NCBI GenBank assembly: GCA_947311845.1
Contig: CAMZMU010000096.1
Span: 12,569,061-12,633,060, forward strand
Direction of reading: 5' to 3'
From: Poa pratensis
Lineage: Eukaryota > Streptophyta > Magnoliopsida > Poales > Poaceae
DNA length: 64,000 nucleotides
A program made the translations under genes and the position numbers. Numbering within the stretch: the first letter of the stretch is position 1; every line of letters starts with the position of its first letter. The notes below the pieces were generated by a model. The model was not told the DNA's origin, ran no database searches, and saw only the letters and a program-made list of their open reading frames with translations. Shown piece after piece: positions 25,277 through 36,973 of the stretch.

Positions 25277-25910
25277 TACAGTAGGATTATGTGTGTGTAT
25301 AGTAGGTTCAGTATTGTTTTGTAAACATGGAGAAACAATAAGGTATATTGGGAAATGAACATCAAAGGAACTTGCAATTTCAAGCATCGCCATGAGGTAA
25401 TACTTTGCAGCACAATTGATACACATCCAGTGATGGGAAATCAACAAAGTTACAGAGCAAACATCCCTTGAAGACAATACTTTGCAGCACAATTGATACA
25501 CATCCAGTGATGGGAAATCAACAAAGTTACAGAGCAAACATCCCTTGAAGACTGGTGTACTTGTTAACAAAGTATTCATTTCATTGTACAGTAGGGTTGT
25601 GTGTGTGTATAGTAGATTCATTATTGTGTTGTAAACATGGAGAAGTAATGGTATTGGTCAAGGTAAATGAGTTGCATATAAAAAAGGAGCTGAAAATGCC
25701 AATAAATCAGAGCTTCACAGAATCTCAATTCCTTCAGAAATCATCCGGAGTTATCAAAAGAACAAGTCTGCACGGGACAGAACAATGGGATATTAGTAAA
25801 TGAACCATCAAAGAAACTTGCAATTTCAAGCATCACCATGAGGTGATACTTTGCAGCGCACTTGATACACATCCCCTGAAGGCTGATGCACTTGTTAACA
25901 AACTATTCAT
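25277..25910. repeat. nested direct repeats in the 3' flank of the transporter
   Basis: A block beginning TACAGTAGG at 25277 recurs at 25587, about 310 bp later. Both contain GTGTGTGTATAGTAG, TTGTAAACATGGAGAA and CTTGCAATTTCAAGCATC, and both end in a module with TACTTTGCAGC and GATACACATCC. Inside the first block the module is doubled in perfect tandem with period 77 bp (25399-25475 and 25476-25552). The second block carries an extra ~130 bp. The repeats probably lie in or just after the 3' UTR. Confidence 0.85.
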
Positions 25911-26128
25911 TTCATTATTCACTCCCCATTTATCTCATACAATAGTATAACTGTAACAAGTCATTCACCAAAACTAACAAAAGTAGAATTGTGATACATC
26001 TTCCAACAAAACTACGTTAATGGCAGTATCTAGCAATGTCATTACAAACCTAGCTACAGTTCCAAGGAAGCAGCAGCTTCATACGAATCGTCAAACCAGT
26101 CATAAAACATAGATCATTCAAATTGACC

Positions 26129-26876
26129 TCACTCAGAGCCTACGTCAACCCCCTTATTAGCTAAGAAGTCCTTAGCTTCCGCAATATCCTGCATGTCAAG
26201 TCGAGCTCAACCAAGTTAGGAATGGAAATAAAACAAGGATTTACAGTGTACAGGAAAATAAGAGCTTCGGTATCAGTTGGCTGGTAGTATTTCTTTGTGG
26301 TGACCAGCATATGGATTCGTACAATAATACATAAAGAGGACTTTAAAGAGTTTCTGAAGTTCCACTCCTTCATCCTTCACATCACACTTTGAACAACCAC
26401 TCTCTATCTCTCTAATGCCAACAGGAAACAAAACTAATGAAAGGAAAACAGAATATGCAAAATCGTATGAGCAAAACAAGAAAGAACCTAGGCCACCACA
26501 AAAAAAAAAATCAAAATGGCGACAAGATTGCATAGCATAGAGAAAATTTTAGGCTGCTAGGGTAACATCAGCTACCTGCTGTAGTAGTACAGCTTCTTGA
26601 GGACACATCGGGAAGAACATGAGGCCGTATCCAACCATAAAAAGGCCGTAGCACCCGAGCGCCACTACCAAGTAGATGGGAAGCTACAACAACAAAATTT
26701 CACAAGCAAACATCTTAGTCGAAATATAGCGTCTTAACTTCACGAAATTGGCAAGCGAAATCGGTGGCACTCACCAACCAAGTATAACTGCGAGGAACGG
26801 TCGAGGTTTCAAGGAGCGCAACCCATATGGCAGAGATCACCACGAGCACTGCGATGATCTTGTATATGTGCTTCAT
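26129..26876 (-). CDS. DPM3: dolichol-phosphate mannosyltransferase subunit 3
   Basis: DPM3 is the small membrane subunit that tethers and stabilises the catalytic DPM1 at the ER, where dolichol-phosphate-mannose is made for N-glycans, GPI anchors and O-mannosylation. Three coding exons join in frame: 26775-26876 (102 bp), 26576-26683 (108 bp) and 26129-26188 (60 bp with stop), giving 89 aa, the usual plant length. Exon 1 reads MKHIYKIIAVLVVISAIWVA with a first membrane span at about 5-23. Exon 2 begins LPIYLVVALGCYGLFMVGYG, the second span, and continues to CPQEAVLLQQ. The end is DIAEAKDFLANKGVDVGSE. A 3' splice site just upstream of the ATG (about 26898) suggests a 5' UTR intron, with the promoter near 27.5 kb. 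It was easy to miss because every exon is short. Confidence 0.95.
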
Positions 26877-28767
26877 TTTAGGAAATATGGTGTTATTCTG
26901 TCATACAAAAACAAATCAGAACTGAGACGGCGAGTCAAAGAACCCAAACTGAACTTAAACATGGCATTGGGGGATTCAGAAATCTGCAAGGCTGACTGAA
27001 CTGAAGTATCATATCAAAAAATAAACCCACACAAGCCCACTGCATCAGTTGATGTTCTGGTCTATTCAGATTATCACGGAGATCCCCAGAAGAAACACAG
27101 GTTCACATACAATTCATTAGTTCAGCTGAACCACACGCATTGCACCGGACGAACACCACTCTAGCTCATGGTAATACATTCATTTTAACCAGGGGGGCCG
27201 AATTAACACAGGGGTATGAGTATTCATCTGAGCTGAATCCACAAATTTTCTAGAAAGTAATGCTGGTCGCATTAGCTCGTGGTACAAGACACCAAAAACA
27301 CGTTGGTGCAGGTGTAAGGTAAACCGAGATCATCGATTGATCCTGAGGAAGCAGGATCCGGTTGCGCCTCGGTCGTTCACAGCAAAGAGAGCGCTCAGCA
27401 ACCGAGATCCTAGGCAAAGAAGGGCTTTCTTACCGGCGAAGGGGGCCGCGTCAGGACGGATCTTAGCCGCCACGCCAGGCGAGCAGAGAGCCAGGGGCGA
27501 AGGGAGGAAGAGGAGGAGGCTGGTAGGAGAGAACCGCGCTCTAGGCTTGGACGAGTGGGCGGGTTCTGGTTTGGCGACGACGGTGAGAGAGGAGGGTACG
27601 GCGGCGGGTCGATGCAGAGCGCACGGCGGATGGAAGGAGGGCCGGCAGCAGGGCTACGGTCAGAAGATTCTACGAAAAGCCCAAATCCAGCCGAGGCGTC
27701 TGTGGGCCCCACTTGTCGGTGGCAGTGACACGGGTTGTTCCGCTTCTTCCACCAGAGGCAAGTGTGATTGCATCGCTCCTCGACGCCAATGTTGCCATCT
27801 TGATGCAGGAGGAGATTTCGCAATGGCGAATGGCTCTCTGTCGGTCAGACCTCTCCGACTGCAGATCAACAACAATTCGCGACTAGTAATCTTCTCACTA
27901 TGTTTTTTTTCTTGTAATAAAGAAGAAAAGACTAGAGAAATCACATTCTTTTCTTCAGATTTTGCTTGCACGGGATCGCGACCCCAGCGCACGCGACGCA
28001 TTTGGCATGCAGGGCCTCGTGGGGGTTCAGATGAACTCACTCCTGCGCTGCACACTGGATTGCGCTGTCGATCGGTCGAGATCTACTGTAGTTGGGTTCG
28101 AACTCTCGAAGCAAAACGAACAGCGGCAATGGGGGCGAGCGAGGGGTACCATACTTACGGGAGAGGAGGAATCGCTGCCGGATGGATCTTCACCCCGCAC
28201 CACCCGGCGGAGCCGATGGGAGAGGACGACTGCGAGAGAGAGCACAGACACAGAGGCCCTTTGCGCCTCGATGGCGGACGGAAGGAGGATTGTTTGGCGA
28301 TGCTGCGCCGGCAGCAGCGAAAGGGGAGGCGCAGTCGGTAGATCCAACTCTATTCGGACTGGGACGCACTAGCCGTGAACGACAACGAAACCGAACGGGC
28401 TCGCTGGTTCAGGAAAATGTCTAAGTTCAGGAAACGCAGTAAATTCTTTCTGCAAACAAACTCTCATTTTTTTCCAAGAAAATTAAACAGAGAATGGCTA
28501 TTTCTTCATCGCCATCTCGACTTGGCTGAGGGAAAGCCGGCATTGCAACTCTCACATGCAACATAATACATAAAATGCGCTTTCAATCGACAAAGCTTGT
28601 TTTGCATACGGCGATAGATGGTTTGATTACACCGTGTAACAAATACATTCAATTACAGTATTGTACACAACCACTACACACGTGGAAAACACGTCTCTTC
28701 AAAAGAAAGGACCAAAATAACCATTGTGAAAGAATTGATGCCACTTGCCACATCTATCATGGACGGA
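26877..28767. other. DPM3 leader/promoter region and 3' flank of LCAT4
   Basis: The first ~650 bp should hold the 5' UTR intron and the non-coding first exon of DPM3. 27,340-28,350 is GC-rich and open in several frames (for example a 334-codon plus-strand frame at 27337-28341). None of these shows a domain or intron logic, so they are treated as base-composition artefacts of a promoter island. 28,350-28,767 is likely the 3' UTR and flank of the LCAT4-like gene. Confidence 0.5.
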
Positions 28768-31700
28768 CTAATCTCCACCGAGTGTGACCTGACCAGAGCT
28801 CCTTTCTGGGAGCACGTCCATCACTTGCGATTTAGATACCCGCCGTCGCGTTTTCTCGCTTGCGCCGAGCCATTTCTTCAGAAGCTCGAGCACATTCTCG
28901 TCGCACAGCAGCCCTCGGTGGTCTGCCCTGACGCCGACTCTTTCTTTCGCTACGAAACCGTCAGCCTGTCAACGAAATATAGCTCCATAAGTACGTGAGA
29001 AGATGGAAAATCTAATACTGTGAATCACGAATTCCGGCATAATAAGAGGTGCATAGTGTAACCACCATTGCAAGGACATGGTACTTGAGATTATTAGTTG
29101 GCTAGTAAAGTCAGTCTAGCGCGCCAAAGCTTCTGCTTTAGATAGCAGATACTAGACTGTCAACATGCTTCAATATGAAAGAAAGAATGGTTACCATGGC
29201 TGATTCGACGGGAACTGTGCAATCTCCATCAACATAGGTGTATGCAGGCTGACAATTGGATAACAACATGCCATTACCGTAAGCAAAACATACATTGCAA
29301 GTTTACAACAAGAACATTTCAGATTTCAAGTGACAGAGTACAGTACCACTGTGCGGCATACTTCTGACAGATCTCCGATTGGGGAGCTTTCAGAGCCATA
29401 GCTGTGCCAAAGTGAGAGCCAGGAGGAGTTAAACTATGTACATTCTAAATCAAGTTCATCAGCTTCTGAGTTTATCTAAAATAAAATGACTCCATGTTAT
29501 CCTTGCGAAAGAAAAATAAATTGAACTATAAGCCGATAGCTCCTGCTTTGAAACATGGACTAAGCAGACCAGAGTGAGGAAAACATCGATAGGAAATTTC
29601 TTAATTTATATTCAATCATATCAGATTTTTTGTATATAAACAGCCCAAGTAACGATCAGTGCTAGAGTTATAGTACCTTAACTTTGTACAGTGATAAGTT
29701 TACTGCCCAAAAAATAATGATGAATTCCATACGTTCTTCTATAACAGTATAAAAAGATTAGTGATGCTAGTATTAGTTGTCATCATAGTACTTACCAGAC
29801 ATCATATGGTGTTTCATAAGATGTTCCATATATGCTATAAAAACTCACAGTATCTGGTAGTTTAGCATTCTCGAGAATACGACGAGTCTCAGTAGCCCAT
29901 TTGAAGATGGCCATATTGAATGGTAGTGCAATTGTCTTCCCATTATACTTAAGCTACATACAGATGAAAGAATAGAATGAAGTATCAAGCAAGTAGCTAA
30001 CCAAGAGTCAAAAAATTCATTAAACCATTATATAAATCTTTATGCAAGAGTCAGGTGAACTTCCCCAATTTCAAAAGGGAAGGTTTGAGAAACGAATTTG
30101 TAGCATATTGTACAATGTCTAAATAGTTCATTACAATTTGTAGGTCAAACACAGCCTATTAATCAAGAGGCAACATGCATAGCAGATCAGCAGTTAAGAC
30201 TTGGTATGAAGCTCTAGTGTCAGATGGTGCACTACCCCTACCGACAAACAATAAAACAATAAACTCCTTTCTAATGGACATTACCCTAATTGTCAAAGTA
30301 AAGTTCTGGAATTCACAAATAATGTGTACGCTGTGAAATTAACAACAAGGCCGTCTATATGCTCTATCTACATGTTTTTTTGCGAGCCCTTGTGCAGCAC
30401 GAACAAACAAACGACATTAGTATATCAGAACATGTACAGGGTGAGTATGGATACCTCGTTATTCTGTAAAGCTTCTTCAAAAAGAGAAACACAATCAGTT
30501 GCTTCATAGAGAACTAGCTCCGCTTTTCCATCCTTGTCAGGATTCTTTCGCCAAACCTGAACGATTGGTTTTTCCTTCCACTTGAAGTTTGGATTTGGCA
30601 GCATTTCATAGATTGATGGGCACTCAACAAGCTACATACAGAGAAGGGACAGAGATTATTTTGGGATGGCATGTAAATATGGAATAGCAGTTGTACAGTA
30701 GCAAGCATCGATGCTTTCATGAAGCTTAGTTGCAACATGGTCAAGAAATTACCAGTTGGTGCATCGCCCATCGAGAAACAAAAAAGAAACTTTCAAAACC
30801 ATAAACAAATTGCAGTCCAGTAAGTAGAGAATCATTTATGCATCCTGGGGCACCTGCCAAGATATGAGAACTAATATAAGAAGTGTATTATGTCATAGGT
30901 CAGCATTTGCAGACTATATCAATTGATTGAAAATGCATTACCTTGAAATGGACAAGCAATGCAAATCCATTTATTGACATACTTTGAAAATATCTAGAAT
31001 AAACAAAAAGGGAAGGTTTGAGAAACGAATTTTGGTTGCACAGGCAACGTGGCATATCAAACAAGACAACTCACATCATGATTCATAGACATGAAACAGC
31101 GCACTAGCAATCCTCCCATAGAATGCGAGATTATGTTAACCTTTTTCCCACCAGAAGCCTTATAAGCTGTCTCAAGTTTTGCTCTCAAACCAACCATTGC
31201 TTTGTCTATCCTGTCAGATAAAACTATTGTTACAGCACCTTGTGCTTGCGCTACAGTAAAATGCATTTACATTAATCCATTCGTTTATTGATGCTGCTGA
31301 TTAGAGCATGCAAACAATCCACCTAAGAGTTAAGTTAGAGCGTTGTACCTGTTGCTCTGACGAAAATCATAGCCATATCCAAATAGTGTTGTTCCTTTCG
31401 CGTATCCACAGTCAATGAGCATATCGATCATATCATGGAAGTGATAAACCATAGTCAGATGGAGTAGCTCTACAAACTGAAGTTAAAACACAGAGAGCAC
31501 AATCAGAACTGGTTGCATCAGAAAGATGATTCGCCTATACCCACCATGAGAGTCTATCCATCTCACGAATGCTGGAAAGTTCATTTGGTATCAAAGCTAA
31601 AATGCTATATTTTTTTGGAAGTAGGGATTTTCTATCAATTTCAATACAACACAAAAATAACATTCCCTCTTACTTTTTACTCAATAGTGAGGAAATTCCA

Positions 31701-32598
31701 CCTGAAAATGGAATAAACATGAAAAAGTACAAGGGACATTATGCAGCATCAGCATCACTTTCACCGATGGCTTAATTGATCTAAAACAAATCTCGTAGGC
31801 ATGGCGTGTAAGCATGACAATAACTTAGCGTGTATTATCATTGCCTGAAAGCTCCATTCTCAGCTACCATTACACACTAACAGCAGCAACCAATTTTAGC
31901 CCCCTAATTCCTCATATACTGCATGGTATGTGTTTTCTTTGAGAAATTTGCTTGAACACTTAATGAGCCAAAGAATGGCTTCATGCCTTAAATTTAAGAA
32001 AATGAAAACATAAATTTGATGGACTATATTGGGCTCAGGCTAAGGATTTTTATCCTGTCAGCAGTAACGCACACGAAAGAGAAGATTTGTTTTCGCAACT
32101 CAATTCATCAGTGAACTATCACAAATAAGCTCACTCACCCAGGAAGGATCAAGAATGTCGATAGCGAACAGGCCATGATCGTCCTCCGGCACCACGATCT
32201 CCACGTCGTCGTCCAGCGACTCCACGTACCCTGCGCCAGAAACCACCCGATGGAACACGCGTCAAACAACCGCCCAAACGTTTCATCGAACACCCGAAGA
32301 GCACGGCCAGAGTACAAGCCAACCCACCGGTGTCGGGTTGTAGAGCGACCAGAGGTACTTCTTGAAGTCGCGGTCGGCGAGGAGGATGCGCACCCAGGCG
32401 CGGTGGTCGAACTTGGGGTCGGACCTGCGCCGCGCGTGCAGCACCGACCCGCCCATCCCGGACACGAGCAGCACCGGTCGCGCGCCCCTCCTCCGTACTC
32501 TCCGACGCGCCGCCGCCCCGCCGGGACCGCGCGCGACGCCTTCGGCGGAGGTGGCGTAGGAGCACGTGGAGCCGCGTCCGGAAGACGGCGCCGAGCAT
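28768..32598 (-). CDS. LCAT4: lecithin:cholesterol acyltransferase-like 4 (phospholipase A type); exon 1 frame disturbed
   Basis: This is an alpha/beta-hydrolase of the LCAT family; the Arabidopsis relative acts on phospholipids. Coding exons, 5' to 3', are 32328-32598, 32139-32230, 31349-31476, 31075-31210, 30942-30993, 30753-30853, 30455-30631, 29796-29953, 29350-29401, 29195-29248 and 28768-28965, all GT-AG with consistent phases. The total is 1,419 bp (472 aa). The nucleophile motif SHSMGG is in exon 4, the Asp lies in YVDGDCTVP (exon 10) and the His in ADHRGLL (exon 11). The N terminus MLGAVFRTRLHVLLRHL reads from 32598. The conserved block PVLLVSGMGGSVLHARRR to KKYLWSLYN reads in a different frame, one open from 32693, and PDTGYVESL returns to the first frame. 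Two compensating indels, near 32,480-32,500 and 32,333-32,340, explain this. Exons 2-11 are clean. Confidence 0.9.
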
Positions 32599-33410
32599 GG
32601 TGGTGTTGGTGGTGCCGCCGGGCTCGCGCTCGCGCTCGCGGTGCGGCGGCCATGGGGAGTATTAAACGCTGCCGTGAGTGGTTTCCACTCCACCGGTCGT
32701 GCTGGAAGGCGGGTGGGAGAAGCGACGGGTTTCGATCGGGCGCGTCGGTTTGCGATCGGACGGGTGATGTTGCTTGGCAGCTTTTGCCTCCGCCGGTGGA
32801 GAGAGACCGTTGCGGTGTGTGGTGGGCCAACGGGTCATTGGGACCCAGTGGCAGCGAGTCTAGGAGCGTGGGCCCGTAACCGCAGGCGCACGCTAGGTGA
32901 GCGCGGATCGGATCGGATCGGCCCGGTGCGAAAGAGAGGAAGATGCTGGAGTGTGGCGTGGGCCCACCTGGCGGTGGCGGACGATGGAAAGCTACGCACA
33001 CGTTGACGTTGGGTCGTTCGTTCCGTCACGGAAAGGATCCAGCACTCCGTACGTCTCCTCCTCCCGCCGTCGAGTAAGGATACGAAAACGGGACCGTTCT
33101 AAAATTTTGTACAAGTATTAGACATATACAAAATGAAGTATAAGTGGGACCCGTTTCCGCATCCTTATCACCGGGTAAACGGGGAGAGGCGACCCGTGCT
33201 TTGGCTCAGTGACAGTCAGTGGCCGTCATTTAACTGGCTACTACTACTCACTCACCCTTGCATCTAATGCAAGATGTTTATGGAGTTGCTTATAAAATAA
33301 ATCGGTTTTTTGACTAAGCACGCATTGGTGCGTATGACATAGTTTGGTTTATTTTTATATAAGTACCTTTGCATTTGGCCGGCCGTGAGCTGGTTTGAGC
33401 AGCTTGCTAG
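32599..33410. other. promoter region of the LCAT4-like gene
   Basis: A GC-rich 5' flank runs to about 32,960, followed by AT-richer DNA. An upstream in-frame ATG at 32693 opens the frame that contains the conserved PVLLVSGMGG block. No other gene was recognised. Confidence 0.45.
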
Positions 33411-33412
33411 TA

Positions 33413-33535
33413 CTTCCTCCGATCCATATTAATGATCTCAACATTGTCTAGATACGGATGCATCTAGTCTAAACACTTAACTAGATACATCCGTATCTAG
33501 ATAAAGTTAAGGCCATTAATATGAATCGGAAGTTG
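33413..33535. mobile_element. Stowaway-type MITE
   Basis: A short inverted-repeat element. The left end CTTCCTCCGATCCATATTAA matches the inverted right end ATTAATATGAATCGGAAG with a few changes. TA dinucleotides flank it at 33411-33412 and 33536-33537, the insertion target of Tc1/mariner-derived Stowaway elements. Its interior folds on itself through GATACGGATGCATCTAG and CTAGATACATCCGTATCTAG. Confidence 0.85.
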
Positions 33536-33676
33536 TAGCATAAATAACCACTCTTTGTATCAGTTCAGGGCCCACCAAGACACAAGAAGAGCAAGCAAGT
33601 TTTTGGCTGCACCAAATTGTGTGTCTATGTGTGTACATTGCGTTGCGTTCAAGTGTCCAAGCGCATAGCGTGAGTA

Positions 33677-35042
33677 GTAGTAGCTGACAATCACTCCTGG
33701 CATGCTTTCTGTGCTCACCGACGAGATACTACAAGTAACGCGCAAGCTCTCCACAATGCCATTTCTACTAGTAGTATCTAAGATTCAGAACCGAGGCGAC
33801 ACCGGACCACTCCTGAATCGATTAGTTAACGAGGCAAGCGGGAGGAGTGGGTGCTCCAAAGATTAAACTGGAAGCCTTCACAAAACTTAGAAAAGTAAGG
33901 TCTCATCTATCGTATCATGAAAAACACGGAGAAAATATTCACGACCCATCATAAGCCCTGACAGTTCTCACCGCAAATAGCAACAGGCTCACCACTGCCC
34001 ACAGGTTCCAGAGATGCCACTTCCTCAACTTACACAGCAGGATCAAATCAACGTCGCAGAAGACAGAACAAGAGCATGCGTGTCAAGAAGCAACCGAGCG
34101 GCCACACAGGTTACAGGCAAGAGCTACCAAGTAAAACCAAACGTCGAAGCAACCAACATGCCAGGAGATGACACCACTGAGAGTTCCGGACCAAAGGAAG
34201 TTCATGGCTGCTTACTTCATAGGAACACATCCTGCTCGAGAAGCTTGACGACCTCGTCCTGGCTGTTGAGCTTGGCAACCTCGATGGGGGTCTTCCCGTC
34301 CAGATTTTGGAGCGTACTGAAACCATTACAAAGTTTTAAACCAAGGGATCCGCGATTTAACCAATTTCAGAGAAAACATGGGGTTTGACTTACACAGAAG
34401 CGCCGTGCTTCAAGAGAAGATCCACGCATTCCTTCCGACCGTATCCAGCGGCATAATGAAGTGGGGTGTTCTTGTTCTTATCCAATGCGTCCACTGCAGC
34501 ACCTGCCTCCAGAAGGATCTCCGCACACTTCAACTGAAAAATACAAAAGTTCATCCAGTCAATTGCTGATAATCAACTTATTTTTCCTAGATTACGCAGG
34601 ACTCCCTGCTTAAAGGCCATCCAACAGATACAAATAGCCAACAGCACAGTTGGCCTTCGAATTCAGAACTCATGTTAGTATATACAGTATGTAATTCGGC
34701 AGCAATGCAACAACTAAGTACTAGTAATTGTTAAGAAACAACTAGTAAATAAAATCTCTGCACACATTAAAATTTTGCCAGAACACGAAGTACATTACTC
34801 AAACTGGCTGCAACGAGATACACCATGCATGACTAGAAACAAGTCAACTAAGCCAGGTCCGTTTACCAACTGATGGAATTTAAATTTTACATGTGACAGA
34901 AAGAGAAAAGCCAAAATGTGGAAACATCGTAGGGTCTAAGAGGATATTCACATAAGTTTGAATGGTGCATCATTGGTTAAAGTTTACAGAAGTTCAGCAC
35001 ATTACGCACCTCGCCATATCCACATGCAAAATGTAAAGCTCT
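33677..35042 (-). pseudogene. duplicated 3' end of AKR2 (partial gene copy)
   Basis: This is a direct copy of 36974-38334. It contains exact counterparts of the last two AKR2 exons at 34217-34316 and 34394-34533, plus the 3' part of the preceding exon at 35010-35042, where homology stops abruptly. Over the 240 bp of the two full exons only one base differs, turning GAAV into GASV. Splice sites and the stop codon are preserved, so the copy is recent. It lacks the first 5 exons and part of the sixth. It therefore cannot make AKR2, but could contribute an alternative 3' end. Confidence 0.93.
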
Positions 35043-35559
35043 ATCCGGATCTCGATCCAGAAAAGCGATGAGCTGCCGACGGGCGACGGATACTACGGTG
35101 CTTCTATTTGGCTCGTCCTGCGGCAGCGTGTGTTAGAGCAGTCGGGGCTGTTTACCTGTTCTCCCCTCCTGCTCACGCTTGTTCGCTCATGGCTGAAAAA
35201 AGGTTGATTTTCATGGCAACTAAATATACAAAAAAAAAAGGTTTTACTTTTGCTGGATTTTCATTTGGTGTTGAATCTGTTTTCGAATCTGTCGCATCTA
35301 ATTTTCTACTCATAGTTCTATTATCTGATATTTTCTTTGTAATTCAGTAACATTTACGGGTGTCCTGGTTAACAAATCTGTTACCGTAACCATGCATGTA
35401 TCTTGTTGCGGTTCAGTTAAAATAGCTCACAGAGATATGTCATCTATGTCATAGATGGATCCTGAAAAGGTGTCTCATATTTCAATACTATATGCCATAA
35501 TTTGTTGATATAAACATAATACTGGTATCAAGAATCAAATAAAAACATAATTGAATTGT

Positions 35560-36320
35560 ATTTGGGTAAGACCCAATTTTCAGTAATATATGAAAGATAT
35601 GTCATATATTTGATGCCCAGATGTCAAACTAGTGTGGGCCAGTAAAATTTTCAGTATTATATGAAATATGTGTCATATTTCATTAATACGAAGATGTTAT
35701 TGAAGCCATACTTTCAAAGTGTGTGGGCCAATTCAACTTTCAGTAATATATGAAATAAGTATCATATTTCGTTGATGCCAAGATGTCAAACTGGTGTTGG
35801 GCCAATTAAATTTTCAATAATATATGAATTATGTGTCATATTTATTTGATACCAATATATTACCGAAGCCATACTTTTAAACTCGTGTGGGTCAATTTAG
35901 TTTTCAGTAATATATGAAATATGTGTCATATTTCGTTGATACCAAGATGTCAAACTGGTGTGGGCCAATTTGATTTTCAGTAATATATGAAATATGTGTC
36001 ATATTGCTTTGATACCAAGATGTTCTTGAAGTTATACTTTCAAATTGGTGCGGGCCAATTCAGTTTTCAGTAATATATGAAAAATGTGTAATATTCCTTT
36101 GATACCAAGATGTCAAACGGGTGTGGGCCAATTCGATTTTCAGTAATATATGAACAATGTGTCATATTTCTTTGATACCAAGATGTTCTTGAAGCTATAC
36201 TTCCAAATTGGTGCGGGCCAATTCATTTTTCAGTAATATATGAAATATGTGTCATATTTCTTTGATACCAAAATGTCAAACGGGTGTCGGTCAATTCAAC
36301 TTTAATAATATATGAAATTT
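35560..36320. repeat. dimeric tandem repeat, alternating 73- and 90-bp monomers (163-bp unit)
   Basis: The anchor CAGTAATATATGAA or a close variant occurs at 35581, 35652, 35741, 35815, 35905, 35978, 36068, 36141, 36231 and about 36304. The spacings are 71, 89, 74, 90, 73, 90, 73, 90 and 73. Short monomers carry AGATGTCAAAC before GGTGTGGGCCAATT. Long monomers carry an extra segment like TCTTGAAGCTATACTT before TTGGTGCGGGCCAATT. The array is about 4.5 dimers long, lies between the two AKR2 copies, and contains no gene. Confidence 0.92.
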
Positions 36321-36820
36321 GATCAAAATTGTGCAGAAATACATTCCGAATGGAGCTATATTGATGAATTATAATCAGTACATGAACTCTGATCATTTTA
36401 ACTACAGCTATATTTTCAGTAAAGCGGTAAAGCAATTGTGATGAATTTTAATCAAAATTGTGTAAAATACATTCGGAAATAAAGATTAAAGGCGTGTAAA
36501 ATAAATAACATCGAAATCCAAATAGAGATATATTAGAATGTTTAAAGACTTAACCAAAAACCACATATAAAACTAAAATCCGGTACCATTAGTACTACTA
36601 GTCGTGAGTACTAGTGTACTAGTAGTCACCGTGTCCCAACCTGGGCATTTAAAGTTGTTGTAACTATAACGGAGCAATAAAGGTGATGCAACTGTAATTG
36701 TTGGAACTGCAAAGAGTTAATACCAGCACTACTACTAGTACTGACTAGCAGTCACGTGGATGGGTCCCAGTTCTAGGAATACAGAATTAAAATGCCTCAA
36801 AGGAATTTAATACCACCCGT

Positions 36821-36934
36821 TGTATAAAAGTACATACATAGGTGGCACCTCATGGTTGGTTAGAATTGGTTAGGAGTTGTATAAAAGTACATACATAGGT
36901 AGCACCCCATGGTTGGTTAGAATTGGTTAGGAGG
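36821..36934. repeat. 57-bp tandem duplication
   Basis: The unit beginning TGTATAAAAGTACATACATA at 36821 is repeated at 36878 with a few changes. Each ends in CATGGTTGGTTAGAATTGGT. It lies just before the start of the second AKR2 duplication arm at 36974. Confidence 0.88.
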
Positions 36935-36973
36935 ACACCGGGAGCTAGCAGCGCCGCTAGAAACGCATTTCCG

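Noticed and set aside
27337..28341. 334-codon plus-strand open frame
   Set aside because: It lies in a GC-rich promoter island between DPM3 and LCAT4, is open in several frames at once, and shows no domain or conserved motif.
35560..36320. CRISPR-like array
   Set aside because: Monomers are 73/90 bp, diverged, AT-rich and contiguous without unique spacers, and the genome is a plant nuclear one.
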